A stretch of DNA of 64,000 nt from Streptomyces sp. HD (lineage in GTDB: Bacteria > Actinomycetota > Actinomycetes > Streptomycetales > Streptomycetaceae), in contig NZ_JAQMYP010000053.1 of the NCBI RefSeq assembly GCF_028369295.1, positions 1 through 64,000 of the forward strand, given 5' to 3'. This document shows positions 8,256 to 18,112 of the stretch, piece after piece. A program made the position numbers and the translations under genes. Each line of letters starts with the position of its first letter. Position 1 is the first letter of the stretch. Under the pieces are notes generated by a model. That model did not search any database, had not been told where the DNA came from, and saw only the letters and a list, made by a program, of their open reading frames with translations.

Positions 8256-8633
8256 TCACACACTGTGTGACGCGACTCCATGGCCTGTGAGTTGACTGAG
8301 TACGTCGGCTCGTTGCGTGGCCGCCGTCGTCGGGTTCGGTAAATCGGCGCTCGCCATGCCCAGGCGGTCCACCAGCTTCTCGATGACCGAGTTCTCCGTG
8401 ACGGAGCGGTCGGGCAGCAGCGGGAGCTCGTAGTCGCGCCGCCATGTGCGCTGGATGGCACGGTCGTTCTTACAGCGGACCTCGCGCAGGGTCTCCAGGT
8501 CGAAACGTTCCGCGTCCTGCCAGACCGGCAGTGACGGGGAACCTTCCGCGGCCAGGGCCTCGAAGGTGGAGCCCGCCAGGAGTGAGTGGTTGGGGTACTC
8601 GGGCCCGAGTCCTGAGATCAGGAGAACGTTCAT
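8256..8633 (-). CDS. Short protein like the N-terminus of a B12-binding radical SAM enzyme
   Basis: The 125-residue product starts MNVLLISGLGPEYPNHSLLA, which resembles the first beta-strand and loop of cobalamin-binding-domain radical SAM proteins. No radical SAM cysteine motif (CxxxCxxC) follows, and the protein stops where the B12 domain would normally continue. It may be a truncated relic or a small independent protein. The ATG is preceded by GGGGGAAA at a good distance; an upstream in-frame ATG (8648) would add five residues. It sits alone between PAP2 and a lipoprotein gene. Family placement is tentative. Confidence 0.5.
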   Translation of the reverse strand: MNVLLISGLGPEYPNHSLLAGSTFEALAAEGSPSLPVWQDAERFDLETLREVRCKNDRAIQRTWRRDYELPLLPDRSVTENSVIEKLVDRLGMASADLPNPTTAATQRADVLSQLTGHGVASHSV

Positions 8634-8806
8634 GCTGGTTTCCCCCATGCGATGAGTGTAAGGACCAACCAGTACTACGGTGCGCCTGCGCAGAGTTGGG
8701 CAGAAGCGAAAAGGGGCAAAACAACGGCAACCGCATTCCCGGGATATTTAACGTTCACCAAAAGGGAACCGGGGTATTCCGCCGGCTGGCTTCGGAACGC
8801 CGTGTC

Positions 8807-8824
8807 CTGAGTACGCGTACTCAG
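8807..8824. promoter_or_regulatory. 18-bp perfect palindrome, candidate operator
   Basis: CTGAGTACGCGTACTCAG is perfectly self-complementary and lies 57 bases upstream of the lipoprotein gene at 8881. It does not have the loop of a terminator and looks like the site of a dimeric regulator. The regulator is not identified. Confidence 0.6.
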
Positions 8825-8880
8825 ATCTCGTCCGCGCAACCACCCATACGTGCCGCCGGACCGGGTGGCAGACTCGCCCC

Positions 8881-9576
8881 ATGGCCCCCTCAACTTCCGC
8901 ACGTCGCAGGTCACTTGCCGGTGCCGGTCTCGTGCTGGCCGCCGCCCTGACCCTCACCGCCTGTGGTCAGGAGCGCGCGGTGGACACGGCGGCCGGGGGT
9001 GGGGCCGGGGACGGAGCCACGACCAGCGCTTCGACCCAGGCTTCGGCGGGCGCTTCGACCAGTGCCTCGGACGGTGCTACGGCCAGTGCCTCGGACGGTG
9101 CTACGGCCAGTGCGTCGCCCACCGCCCCGGGCGCCTCCCCGTACGTGGAGCCGGGAGCCGGTGACGGTGCCCCGCACTACAACGAGAACAACGCCTATCG
9201 GCAGAGCGGCGAGATGTCTCCCGAGCACGCGAAGGACGCCGAGCGGGAGGCCGAGCGGGTCCGGCCGGTGCTCAAGCGGCTCTGGGAGCAGGGGAAGTGG
9301 GACCCCTCGGCGGTGCGTGCGGCTCTGCTGCGGCTCGGGTACGAGGAGGAGCGCGTCACGAAGGACGGCAAGCTGCTCGGGGGGACGCTCACCGTGCGGG
9401 AGATGTACCCGCGGTACCGGGACGGCGATTACGTCACGCCCGAGGGAGCGATGGTCGGCCTGCGTGTGCACAAGGACGCCTGTGTCACGGCGTTCGTGCA
9501 GAAGTCCAACTTCGGCGTCCAGGCCAACGGGCCGTACCTGGAGACCGGCTGCTTCGAGCCGCCCGTCGGCCACTGA
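8881..9576 (+). CDS. Secreted lipoprotein of unknown function
   Basis: A 231-residue exported protein. A basic N-terminus (MAPSTSARRR) and hydrophobic core lead to the lipobox LTAC. Residues about 40-80 are a repetitive Ala/Ser/Thr linker with the unit ASDGATAS repeated. The C-terminal domain (about 100-231) is Glu/Arg-rich, then forms a small mixed fold with two cysteines (KDACVTAF and ETGCFEPP) that could be disulfide-linked. I do not recognise the domain. The upstream palindrome suggests dedicated control. It converges on the AfsR-like gene with only eight bases between the stops. Confidence 0.8.
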   Translation: MAPSTSARRRSLAGAGLVLAAALTLTACGQERAVDTAAGGGAGDGATTSASTQASAGASTSASDGATASASDGATASASPTAPGASPYVEPGAGDGAPHYNENNAYRQSGEMSPEHAKDAEREAERVRPVLKRLWEQGKWDPSAVRAALLRLGYEEERVTKDGKLLGGTLTVREMYPRYRDGDYVTPEGAMVGLRVHKDACVTAFVQKSNFGVQANGPYLETGCFEPPVGH

Positions 9577-9584
9577 GCTGGCGG

Positions 9585-12500
9585 TCACCGCTCCGGGAGC
9601 ACGCCGACCTCCGCGAGAACGGCCTGTGCCTGTTGCCTCATGAGGGCCGCTCCCGCCGGGTCCCCGTCGTTCTTCTGGAGGGCGCGGCTGAGGGTCAGCA
9701 GGGTGCGGGCCTCGCCGAGGCGGTGGCCGGTGCGGCGGTGGTTGGACAGGGCCTGTCGGCCCAGTTCCACGGCCTTGGCGTGGGCACCCTCCGACTCCGC
9801 CGCCGCGCACAGGGCGGTCAGGGCCTGGCCCTCCACCACCTCGAACGAGTGATCGCGCGCCAGGCCGAGCGCCTCCTCGGCATGGCCGCGGGCCTCGTCG
9901 TGGCGACCCAGGTGCTGGTACGCGAGGGAGAGGCCCAGCAGGCTGTCCGCCTCGGTGCGTCGGTGTCTCACCTCGCGGGCCAGGGCGAGGGCCTGGCTGT
10001 GCGTCCGGACGGAGCGGTCGACGTGCGCGAGTGCCCGGTGGGCCGAGGCGACCGTGTTGAGGACGGTCGCCTGAATCCAGGGCCGTCCCGAGGCCCTGAC
10101 CATGGCGAAGGCACGCTCGGCCTGGCGCAGCGCCTCGTCGTGCCGGCCGAGCTCGACATGGATCTTCGCCACCGCGTCCAGCATCATGGCGCGACCGTTG
10201 CGGTATTCGCGTCCCTCGTCGGCCGCCACCTGGGGGTTCAGGACGTCAAGTCCGTCCGCCAGACGGCCGAGTTCCCAGTACACCGAGCCCAGAATCTGCA
10301 GCGCCAGGCTGTCGTCGAACCAGACGGCGCCTTTGTTGCGGCGGATGACCAGTTCGAGATGGTCGGCGGCCTCGTGCAGCCGGCCCAGGTCCCGGCAGGT
10401 CATGCCCAGGATGATCAACCCGAACGTCTCGGCGTAGTCGATCCCGGCTTCACGGTTGAGCCGGAGGCCGACGGTGGCGTGCTCGTACGCGCTGTCGAGG
10501 CGGGCCATGCTCCATTCCGTGCCGCCTGCGCCACCGAGCCCCGCCAGCCGGCCCGCCGCCCAACCGAGCTCCCGGCTGATCTCCTGGGTGCGCACGTGAT
10601 GATGCATGGACTGCCTCATATGCCCTCTGTCCCACCGGACCACTCCGAGGTGATGGTGCATGGCCGCCTGGCCGAACCGGTCGTCCTCGGCCTCGGCCGC
10701 GTCCAGCACCGTCTGCGCGACGGCCTGCCACGTGGCTCGCGGCAGGTGCAGCCAGAAGTAGCCGAAGAGCCCCGACACCAGGTACCAGGCGACGGGGCGG
10801 GGACCATGGCGGGCCGCGTGGTTGATGACGGCGAGCAGATTCGCCTGCTCCGCCCGCAGCCACTGGGCGGCTGTGGCGACGGACGGCATTCCTTCCCGGT
10901 CACCGCGGTCCAGGGTGCGCGGCAACTTCGGGAAGAGTCCGGTCCCCGCCGTGGTGCGAGCGGCGTGCAGGTACCAGAGCAGGAGCCGTTCCAGCGCGGC
11001 GTCTCGGTCCGCTGCCGGGTCCTCCGCCCGCGCGCATTCCTGCGCGTACTCACGGAGAAGATCGTGGAACCGGTACCGGCCCGCCGTCGCCGGTTCGATC
11101 AGGTGGGCCGCGGCCAGGGCGCCGATCAGGCGACGGGCCTGCTGCACCGGTACGTCCGCGAGGGCCGCCGCCACCTCGACGGTGAACTCCAGGCCGGGGA
11201 ACAGCCCCAGCAGCCGGAACAGTCGCCGAACCGCCGGGGACAGGACGCCGTACGACGCCGAGAACGCCGTACCCAGCGGAGAGCCGTCGGCGTCGTCCGG
11301 CGCCAGGGCCGCCAGGCGGTCGCCCTCGGTCATCTCGGCGACCAGGTCGGACAGGCGCAGGCCCGGGTCACCCGCCAGCCGGGCGGCGGCCAGGCGCAGG
11401 GCCAGCGGGAGGCTGCCGCACAGCCGGATCAGGTCGTCGGCCACCGCCGGGGGTTCCGCGGCGAGGCGGTCCGTGCCGACTGCCTCGCTCAGCAGTGCGC
11501 GGGCCTCGGCCGGGAGGAGGAGGTCGAGGGACAGGGCGTGTGCCCCGTCGCGGGCCACGAGGTCGCCCAGGCGGTTGCGGCTGGTGACGACGACACAGCA
11601 GGACGGGCTGCCCGGCAGCAGCGGGCGTACCTGCTCCGCCGACGCCGCGTTGTCCAGTAGGACGAGCAGTCGCCGGTCGGCCAGCAGGGTGCGGTACACC
11701 CGGCCCTGGGCCTCGTCGTTCAGGGGGATCTCCGACGCCGGCAGTCCCAGGCCGCGGAGCAGCAGCTCCAGGGCTTCGCCGGCCTTGAGCGGGGGGCGGT
11801 CGTGGTCGAACCCGTGCAGGTTGACGTACAGCTGGCCGTCGGGGAAGCGGGCGCGTACCTGGTGGGCCCAGTGCACCGCCAGCGCGGTCTTGCCGATGCC
11901 GGCGGCGCCGCCTATCGCGGAGATGACGACCGTGCTCGGCGAGTCGGCCTGCGCCTCCCCCTGCCCCCGCCCTTGCCCTTGCCCTTGCCTCTGGGACTGG
12001 GACTGGGACTGTTCCTCTCGCTGCCCCTCTCCCCGCTCGGGCGGCAACAGCCCATGCAGGCGGGCCAGTTCATCCGTGCGGCCTGCGAAACCGGGGGTGT
12101 CGTGGGGCAGTTCGGCCGGGATCGGGGGTGTGCTGTCGGTGTCCGGGACCATGCGCCGGGGCGGGGGTGTCGGGGCGGCTGCCGAGGGGTCGTTGTCGAG
12201 GATGAGGTGGTAGAGGGTCTGCAGGTCGGGGGCCGGGTCGACGCCCAGGTCCCCGGCGAGGCGCTTGCGGATGCCGTCGTAGTGGAGGAGGGCCTCGGCC
12301 TGCAAGCCGCAGCGGTACAGCGCGGTCAGCAGTTGCCCGGCCATCCGTTCGTCGAGGGGGTGGGCGGCGGCGAGTTCGCGCAGTCGGGGGAGGATCTCCT
12401 CGTGGTGGCCCCTGCGCAACTGCACCTCGTGAAGCTGGAGCAGGGTGACGACGCGCTCGCTCTCCAGCCGGTCGCGGGTCGCCTGCGCCCAGGCTCCGGT

Positions 12501-12932
12501 CAGGCCCGTCAGGGGGGCACCGTGCCACAACTCCTGGGCATTCAGCAGGAGTTCGGCCGTGCGGTCATCGTTGGCGGTCTCCTGTGCGCGGGCCTGCCGG
12601 ACCAGCTCGCGGAAGCGGTGGAGGTCCACTCGCCCGGGGGGCGTCCGCAGTGTGTAGCCGCCCTGGGCGCGGTCCAGTCGTACGCCTGTCGACGCCGCCG
12701 TGTCGGCCTGCCGCAGTGCGGTCTTCAGGCGGCCCACGTAGCCGTAGACCACGTTGCGCACCGAGGCCGGCGGGTCGTCGCCCCAGACCCGGTCGATGAG
12801 CGTCTCGATCGGTAAGACGCGGTTGGCCTCCATGAGGAGGACGGCCAGCACGCACCGCTGACGGGGGCGGCCGAGGTCGATCTCGACGCCGTCCGCCCAT
12901 GCCTGTACCGGCCCCAGCAACCGGAACTCCAC
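9585..12932 (-). CDS. AfsR/SARP-family transcriptional regulator with NB-ARC and TPR
   Basis: A 1115-residue pathway-type activator. Residues 1-95 are an OmpR-like winged helix (MEFRLLGPVQAWADG), followed by the bacterial transcriptional activation domain to about 250. A disordered linker contains a Gln/Ser/Arg/Gly repeat. An NB-ARC ATPase follows with Walker A GGAAGIGKTALAVHW and Walker B RRLLVLLDNA. The C-terminal half is built of TPR units, for example WELGRLADGLDVLNP. Such proteins bind direct repeats at promoters and usually drive secondary metabolism, but no biosynthetic cluster is in view, so this may act pleiotropically like AfsR. Length and domain order are complete. Confidence 0.92.
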   Translation of the reverse strand: MEFRLLGPVQAWADGVEIDLGRPRQRCVLAVLLMEANRVLPIETLIDRVWGDDPPASVRNVVYGYVGRLKTALRQADTAASTGVRLDRAQGGYTLRTPPGRVDLHRFRELVRQARAQETANDDRTAELLLNAQELWHGAPLTGLTGAWAQATRDRLESERVVTLLQLHEVQLRRGHHEEILPRLRELAAAHPLDERMAGQLLTALYRCGLQAEALLHYDGIRKRLAGDLGVDPAPDLQTLYHLILDNDPSAAAPTPPPRRMVPDTDSTPPIPAELPHDTPGFAGRTDELARLHGLLPPERGEGQREEQSQSQSQRQGQGQGRGQGEAQADSPSTVVISAIGGAAGIGKTALAVHWAHQVRARFPDGQLYVNLHGFDHDRPPLKAGEALELLLRGLGLPASEIPLNDEAQGRVYRTLLADRRLLVLLDNAASAEQVRPLLPGSPSCCVVVTSRNRLGDLVARDGAHALSLDLLLPAEARALLSEAVGTDRLAAEPPAVADDLIRLCGSLPLALRLAAARLAGDPGLRLSDLVAEMTEGDRLAALAPDDADGSPLGTAFSASYGVLSPAVRRLFRLLGLFPGLEFTVEVAAALADVPVQQARRLIGALAAAHLIEPATAGRYRFHDLLREYAQECARAEDPAADRDAALERLLLWYLHAARTTAGTGLFPKLPRTLDRGDREGMPSVATAAQWLRAEQANLLAVINHAARHGPRPVAWYLVSGLFGYFWLHLPRATWQAVAQTVLDAAEAEDDRFGQAAMHHHLGVVRWDRGHMRQSMHHHVRTQEISRELGWAAGRLAGLGGAGGTEWSMARLDSAYEHATVGLRLNREAGIDYAETFGLIILGMTCRDLGRLHEAADHLELVIRRNKGAVWFDDSLALQILGSVYWELGRLADGLDVLNPQVAADEGREYRNGRAMMLDAVAKIHVELGRHDEALRQAERAFAMVRASGRPWIQATVLNTVASAHRALAHVDRSVRTHSQALALAREVRHRRTEADSLLGLSLAYQHLGRHDEARGHAEEALGLARDHSFEVVEGQALTALCAAAESEGAHAKAVELGRQALSNHRRTGHRLGEARTLLTLSRALQKNDGDPAGAALMRQQAQAVLAEVGVLPER

Positions 12933-13518
12933 CGGCCCGCCCTTCCGTAACGGCCCGCGCCCTGACCGCCCGTGCCTTCAGATCGGCATGGTCCATGGCG
13001 CACGACCTGCGCGTACAGGTTTCCTCAACATTCCCTCGGGTCCTCCTCGGAAAGCTGACGGTGTCACAGGGGGCAGGCGCTGCCCTCCTCTCGATCACGA
13101 TCATCGGAGGGCAGCCCTGAACGTCTCCCGTTCGCCCCGCACCGCGGGCGCCGCCCGGCGCACCGTCCCCTCACCTCGCCCCCACCTCTCCATCACCACC
13201 GCCACAGCTCAAACCCGAGTTTTCGCCAACTCCCCATCGGCTGACCGAATCTCGGCGGCAATACGGCCTTCTGTTCGAGCACTGTGTCTGACCTCACAGT
13301 CGTCGCTCCGGGCGCGGGCATGGCGCACAGAGCCCGTGGTGAGGGCCGGTGGCGGACGTGCCGCAGGCATACGCGGCGACAGGGCGACCAACCTGGCATT
13401 CCGCAACTACCGGCCAGTACCCCTGGTATGGCGCAATCCGCTCGGCCCGAATCTTCTCCCTGCCACCATCAACACCCATCGAAAATCCAGGCGTCCGGAC
13501 TGCGGCGGGGGGCCGGCC
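12933..13518. other. Divergent intergenic region, about 590 bp
   Basis: No supported gene is present. The overlapping plus-strand reading frame lacks family features before the Crp/Fnr start and contains Pro/Arg-rich sequence typical of shadow translation. The region must hold the divergent promoters of the AfsR-like and Crp/Fnr genes, but I see no clear box or hairpin. Confidence 0.5.
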
Positions 13519-14301
13519 ATGGGGCTGCTCGGAAATGAGCTGGCGTTCGCGCACACGCTGACTCCCCAGGAGCACGAGAGCGTCATGGCCCTCGGCAACC
13601 GGAAGAGCTACGCGGCCGATGCCCATCTCCTCACGGAGGGTGACCGGTCCAGTCACGTCGTGATCATAATTCGGGGGTGGGTGACCGTGTCCGTGGCGAC
13701 GGATCGTGGGGCCACCCGGCTGATACTCGGCCTGCGCGGCCCGGGTGAACTGCTCGGTGAGATGGCCGCGTTGGATCCGCATCCGCGCAGCGCCACCGTG
13801 CGCGCGCTGGGTCCGATAGAGGCCCAGGTGATATCCGGGGACGCGTTCCGTCGTTTCCTCGCCCTGCATCCCCGGGTCAGCGGTCTGGTGATACGCCAGC
13901 TCACCTCCCGGCTCCGCAGCGCCGACCAGGAGCGGTCCGCGCTCGCCTCACTCACCGTGCTCCAGCGGCTGGCCGGCCGGCTCACCGAGCTGTCGGGAAT
14001 CGACCCCTCCGGCCCCTACGCCCCCTCCGCGGCCGGCCCTTCGAGCGGCCCCGCCGCCCCGGGCCCCGCCTCCTCGGGCCACCCCGCTCAGGGCCACCCC
14101 GCCGCACGCGCCGCCGCCTCCGGCCCCGTCGTCCACCTGGCCCAGGACGAGCTGGCCGCCACGATCGGGGCCACCCGCGAAGCCGTTGCCAAGGCACTGC
14201 GGCTGCTGCGTGACCAGAACATCGTGCGCACCGGCAACCGGATGGTGGAGATCCTCGACCCCGCGCTGCTCGCCCTCCTCGCGGACGGTCATGAGGAGTA
14301 G
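13519..14301 (+). CDS. Crp/Fnr-family regulator with a cyclic-nucleotide-binding domain
   Basis: A 260-residue cytoplasmic regulator. The N-terminal jelly-roll carries a phosphate-binding-cassette-like segment (PGELLGEMAALDPHPRSATV) with the Glu and Arg that contact cyclic nucleotide in CRP relatives. A dimer helix follows (about 120-160), then an unusual Pro/Ala/Gly/Ser-rich insert of about 45 residues, and a winged helix with LAQDELAATIGATREAVAKAL. The ATG is chosen because the cNMP fold begins there; a much longer frame upstream is non-coding in character. It directly precedes the nucleotide-cyclase gene on the same strand (about 210 bases), so it is the natural transcriptional sensor of that enzyme's product. 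That link is inference. Confidence 0.88.
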   Translation: MGLLGNELAFAHTLTPQEHESVMALGNRKSYAADAHLLTEGDRSSHVVIIIRGWVTVSVATDRGATRLILGLRGPGELLGEMAALDPHPRSATVRALGPIEAQVISGDAFRRFLALHPRVSGLVIRQLTSRLRSADQERSALASLTVLQRLAGRLTELSGIDPSGPYAPSAAGPSSGPAAPGPASSGHPAQGHPAARAAASGPVVHLAQDELAATIGATREAVAKALRLLRDQNIVRTGNRMVEILDPALLALLADGHEE

Positions 14302-14509
14302 CCCCAGAAGCAAACCCACGCCCCGCCGTGTGTAAACGGCTACAGACGCCTCCCGTCCCGAGCCCGACCCTGAGGGGACGGACCACCTCCCGCGGACCAC
14401 CGCCACCGCGCACCGCCGCCCCGGCCGGCCCACCTCCGCGACAGCACCAGCCAATACCTCGGCACCACGAACCATCACTTCGGCACGACAGAACATGCAG
14501 GGGGCACGG

Positions 14510-15397
14510 GTGAACCACGACGCTCTGGAACTCACCGAAGCGCACTACGAGTTGGTGATCAGCGTCGACGCCAGACGTTCCGGCGAGTACGACGACGTCG
14601 ACAAGCCGCGTATGCGCGCCCGGATCTACCGGGTGCTGGAGACGGCCTTCACGCACGCCAAGGTGGCGCGGGACGCCGTCCACATGGAGGACCGCGGCGA
14701 CGGCGTGCTGCTGGCGGTCGCGGGACGGATCGCGGTGAGTCGGCTGCTCGGCCTGTGGATGGTCGAGGTGCACGAGAAGCTGCGGGACGAGAACCGTGAT
14801 CTGGCCGTCCCGCTCGGGCTGCGCATCGGCATGCACGTGGGCCCGGTCCGGCACGACGACCGGGGCATCAGCGGACGGGCCGTGGACCTCGCGTGCCGGC
14901 TGGCCGACTCTCCCGTCGCCCGGCAGCTCCTCGACGCCGAGAAGGCCGACCTGGTGCTGGTGACCTCCCAGTCGCTGTACGAGGACGTGGTCAACGGCGG
15001 CGGCAAGTTCATCGAGCCCGCGCACTACTCGTCGGCGCGGCTGGAGCTCAAGGAGGGGCCGGTCACCGCCTGGTTCCGGCTGCCCGGACGGCCCGCACCG
15101 ACGATCCCTGAAAGCGCCGCACCGGCTTCGGCGGCGGCACCGGCGCCGTCGGCCGCGACCGGTCCGCTGCCTCCCGTCGACGACGACACCGACGGCTACG
15201 GCGCCCTCGACGACGAGCTCGACGACAACGACGAGTTCGAGGTCGTCGGGGACGCCATGTCCGGTCATCGGCCAGGTCAGGGCGGGGTTCATTACAACGT
15301 CATCGGCGACATGTCCCATAACCACCACAACGAGTACCAGGGGGACGTCCACATCGGCCGGAAGTCCGGCCGCGACGCCGAGAAGGGGAGGGGCTGA
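14510..15397 (+). CDS. Class III-like nucleotide cyclase (Pycsar-like cyclase)
   Basis: A 295-residue cytosolic protein. The cyclase fold is visible as ELVISVDARRSGEYD (first metal Asp, about 20), MEDRGDGVLLAV (second metal Asp, about 64) and GLRIGMHVGPV, then GRAVDLACRLAD, which keeps the catalytic Arg but has Asp where adenylate cyclases have Asn (VNxAxR). Whether it makes cAMP, cCMP or cUMP cannot be told. The tail (about 258-283) holds GGVHYNVIGDMSHNHHNE then YQGDVHIG, a Gly/Asn/His motif like short amyloid-type assembly signals in bacterial NLR and effector proteins. GTG is chosen because AGGGGG lies six bases upstream; an ATG at 14495 is the alternative. It heads the 15-33 kb array. Confidence 0.8.
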   Translation: MNHDALELTEAHYELVISVDARRSGEYDDVDKPRMRARIYRVLETAFTHAKVARDAVHMEDRGDGVLLAVAGRIAVSRLLGLWMVEVHEKLRDENRDLAVPLGLRIGMHVGPVRHDDRGISGRAVDLACRLADSPVARQLLDAEKADLVLVTSQSLYEDVVNGGGKFIEPAHYSSARLELKEGPVTAWFRLPGRPAPTIPESAAPASAAAPAPSAATGPLPPVDDDTDGYGALDDELDDNDEFEVVGDAMSGHRPGQGGVHYNVIGDMSHNHHNEYQGDVHIGRKSGRDAEKGRG

Positions 15398-15402
15398 GCC
15401 CG

Positions 15403-18112
15403 ATGAGCGACGACGAGCAGGCGGGCGGCGCGAGCGACGACGCCCCCGAGGAGCCGAGCGGGGGACGGTCGTCCGACGACGGCAAGAAGTCCGGGGACGA
15501 CAGGAAGGCCGACCGGAAGGGCGACCGGCGCGCCGACCGGAAGAGCGACCGGAAGGCCGGGGACGGCAGGAAGCAGGACCGGGACGACCGGGACGAGGAC
15601 GACCGGGACCGGGACGGCGAGGACAAGTCCGACGGCGAGAAGTCCGCCGAGGAGGCGGAGAAGGAGAGGGAGCGGGAACGGGAACGCGAGGCCGCCGCCG
15701 GGCGGTTCAAGGCGTACACCCGCGACCCCCTCGCCGAGGACGAGGGCGAGGACGGACCCACCGATCTCGCCGCCGCCGCGCGCACCCGCCGGGCCACCCG
15801 GCTGCTGTTCGACGTCGGCGGGGACCTCACCCGCTTCGACCGCTCCTACTTCAACCGCGCCCACATCGGCGACAACATCAACCTGCTGCTGGGCGCCCGC
15901 CGCCCCGGCGCGGGCATGCGCAGCGGGCCCGTCCCGGAGGAGGAGCTGCGCAGGCTGCGCCGGGCGCATGTGCCGCCGGAGGGGTACGTACGGCTGCGCA
16001 ACGCGCTGCGCGCCCGGCGGCTGCTGGTGCTCGGCGCCGCGCCCGGCACGGGACGGACGAGTACGGCGCTCTCGCTGCTGGACGAGGTCACCGCCGCCGA
16101 GGCGGACGGCGCCGACGCAGACCCCGCGGCGCGGGTGCGCCGGGTCGACTCGGACGGCGGCGTACGGCAGTTGGCGGAGACGCTCGACGGCGAGGGCAGT
16201 CAGGCCTGGCGCGGCACCGGTCATCTGCTGGAGCTGTCCCTCGACCGGCCCGACGCCCGGCCCCCGGACGAGATGGACCTCGACGAGTTCGCCGCGGCCC
16301 TGGCCCGCCGCGAGGCCTTCGCGGTGATCGTCGTCACCGTCGGCTCGGCGGCGAATCCGCTGCTCGCCGGGCGGTACGGCATGCTCTGCCCGCCCGCGCC
16401 CACCGAGGAACTGCTCGCCACCCGGCTGCGCGAGCGGCTGGAGGAACGTACCGCCGAGGCCGGCGAGGACGACACGCCCCTGGACGAACTGCTGGCCCGC
16501 GCGGAGGAGCTCGCGACCCGGGCGGAGGTCGAGGACGCGGTCGGGCTGAAGGATCTGCGGCCCGCCGAGGCCGAGTTGCTCGCCTCGCTGCTGGCCGGGC
16601 ATGTGCTGGGGGACTTCTCCTACGACGACCTGCTGTCCGGCTGCCGCAGCATCGCCGCCGAGCAGGCCCAGGAGTGGTTCGCCGGAGTGGACCGGGCGCT
16701 GACCGCGCTGCCGCGCGAGCCGGAGCGGGGGGACCGGGCGGAGCGGGGCGCGACACGGTCGGGGACGGCGACCCTCTTCCACCCGGTGGCGTTCCGGATC
16801 GCGCTGGCCGTGCTGGGCGGCGCCTCACACAGCGCGGTGGCCGCCGCCGCCCATCTGCTGACCTGGGAGCTGTCGGTGCAGTCCGACCCCGACAACACCC
16901 CGGCCCGCCCGCTGTTCTGCGACGACCCGGACGCCGACGTGGCGCTCTCGCGGGCCGAACTCAAAGACGGCAAGGTCGAGGTGGACGGGCACGACGTGCC
17001 GGCCCGGCTGGTCTGGTACCGGGGTTCCGCCCTGCCGTCCGCGGTGCTGACCGAGCTGTGGGACCGGCACTTCCCGGTGCGGGCGCCGATGGTGCGCTGG
17101 CTGCGGCTGCTGGCGGACGATCCGCGCCCCCAGGTGTGGATGCGTGCCGCCGTCGCCGCCGGGGAGCTGTGCGTACGGGACTTCGACCACGGTTACACCG
17201 AGCTGGTACGGCCGCTCGCCGAGGCGACCACCAACCGCCGGCTGATCTTCGCGGCCACCACGCTGGACCAGGCGGCCGGCCATGACTCGCACCGCAAGGC
17301 CGTGCACCGGCTGATCGGCGACTGGAGCAGGAAGGGCACCCCCACCCAGCGCTGGGCCGCCGCGTGGGCGCTGGGCTACGGCAACGCCGCGGCCTCGATG
17401 GACGACACCCTGGACGCCCTGGCCCGGATCGGGGTCCGGGACGAGGGGCAACTGGTCACGGTCGCCTCCCACAACGTCGTACGGCTGCTGGTGCTGCCGG
17501 ACGCCGCCGAGGTGCTGGAGCGGATGGCCGAGTGGACGCACCACAAGCGGGAGCCGTACCAGGACCTGGGGCTCGCGGCGACCGTGCGGCTCGCCCTGAC
17601 GTCGGTGGACGAGCTGCTGATGGACCCCGACTCGCTGCTGGACGACGCCGACTCGCCGTGGGGCGACCGCGGGGACTGGCCGGTGGCGCTCGCCCTCGCC
17701 GCCATCCGGCCCGAACTCGTGGACGCCATGGCCGACCTGATGTGGACGGCGCTGAACACGGCGCGGTCGAAGGACGTCGCGATGGACGCGCTGGAGGACC
17801 TGCTGCGCTCCGCCGTGCGCAAGGACGGCGGCGAGGGGACCCGGCCGGGGCTGGCGGCGCTGCTGCCCGCGCTGGCCACGGAGGAGCACGACCGGCGGCG
17901 GCTGGACTGGCTGCTGCGCCGCATGATGAACGACCCCGAGAAGCCGCTCCCCGAGCCCAAGGCGCGCGACCTGTGGTGGCTCGCCGTCGAGCCGGAGGAG
18001 AGGCCGCGCCGGAGCGCACCGCGCCAGGACAGGACGCAGCAGGACAGGACGCACCAGGCAAGGCCGCGCCAGGACAGGACGCGTCGGGACAGGACGCGCG
18101 AGGAGGAGAGGT

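Noticed and set aside
9297..11660. A 787-residue plus-strand frame opposite the AfsR-like gene
   Set aside because: His/Gln/Gly/Arg-rich shadow translation without family features; the minus strand encodes NB-ARC and TPR domains.
12988..13518. Long N-terminal extension of the Crp/Fnr regulator
   Set aside because: No family has such an extension; translation there is Arg/Pro/Ser-rich and lacks structure.
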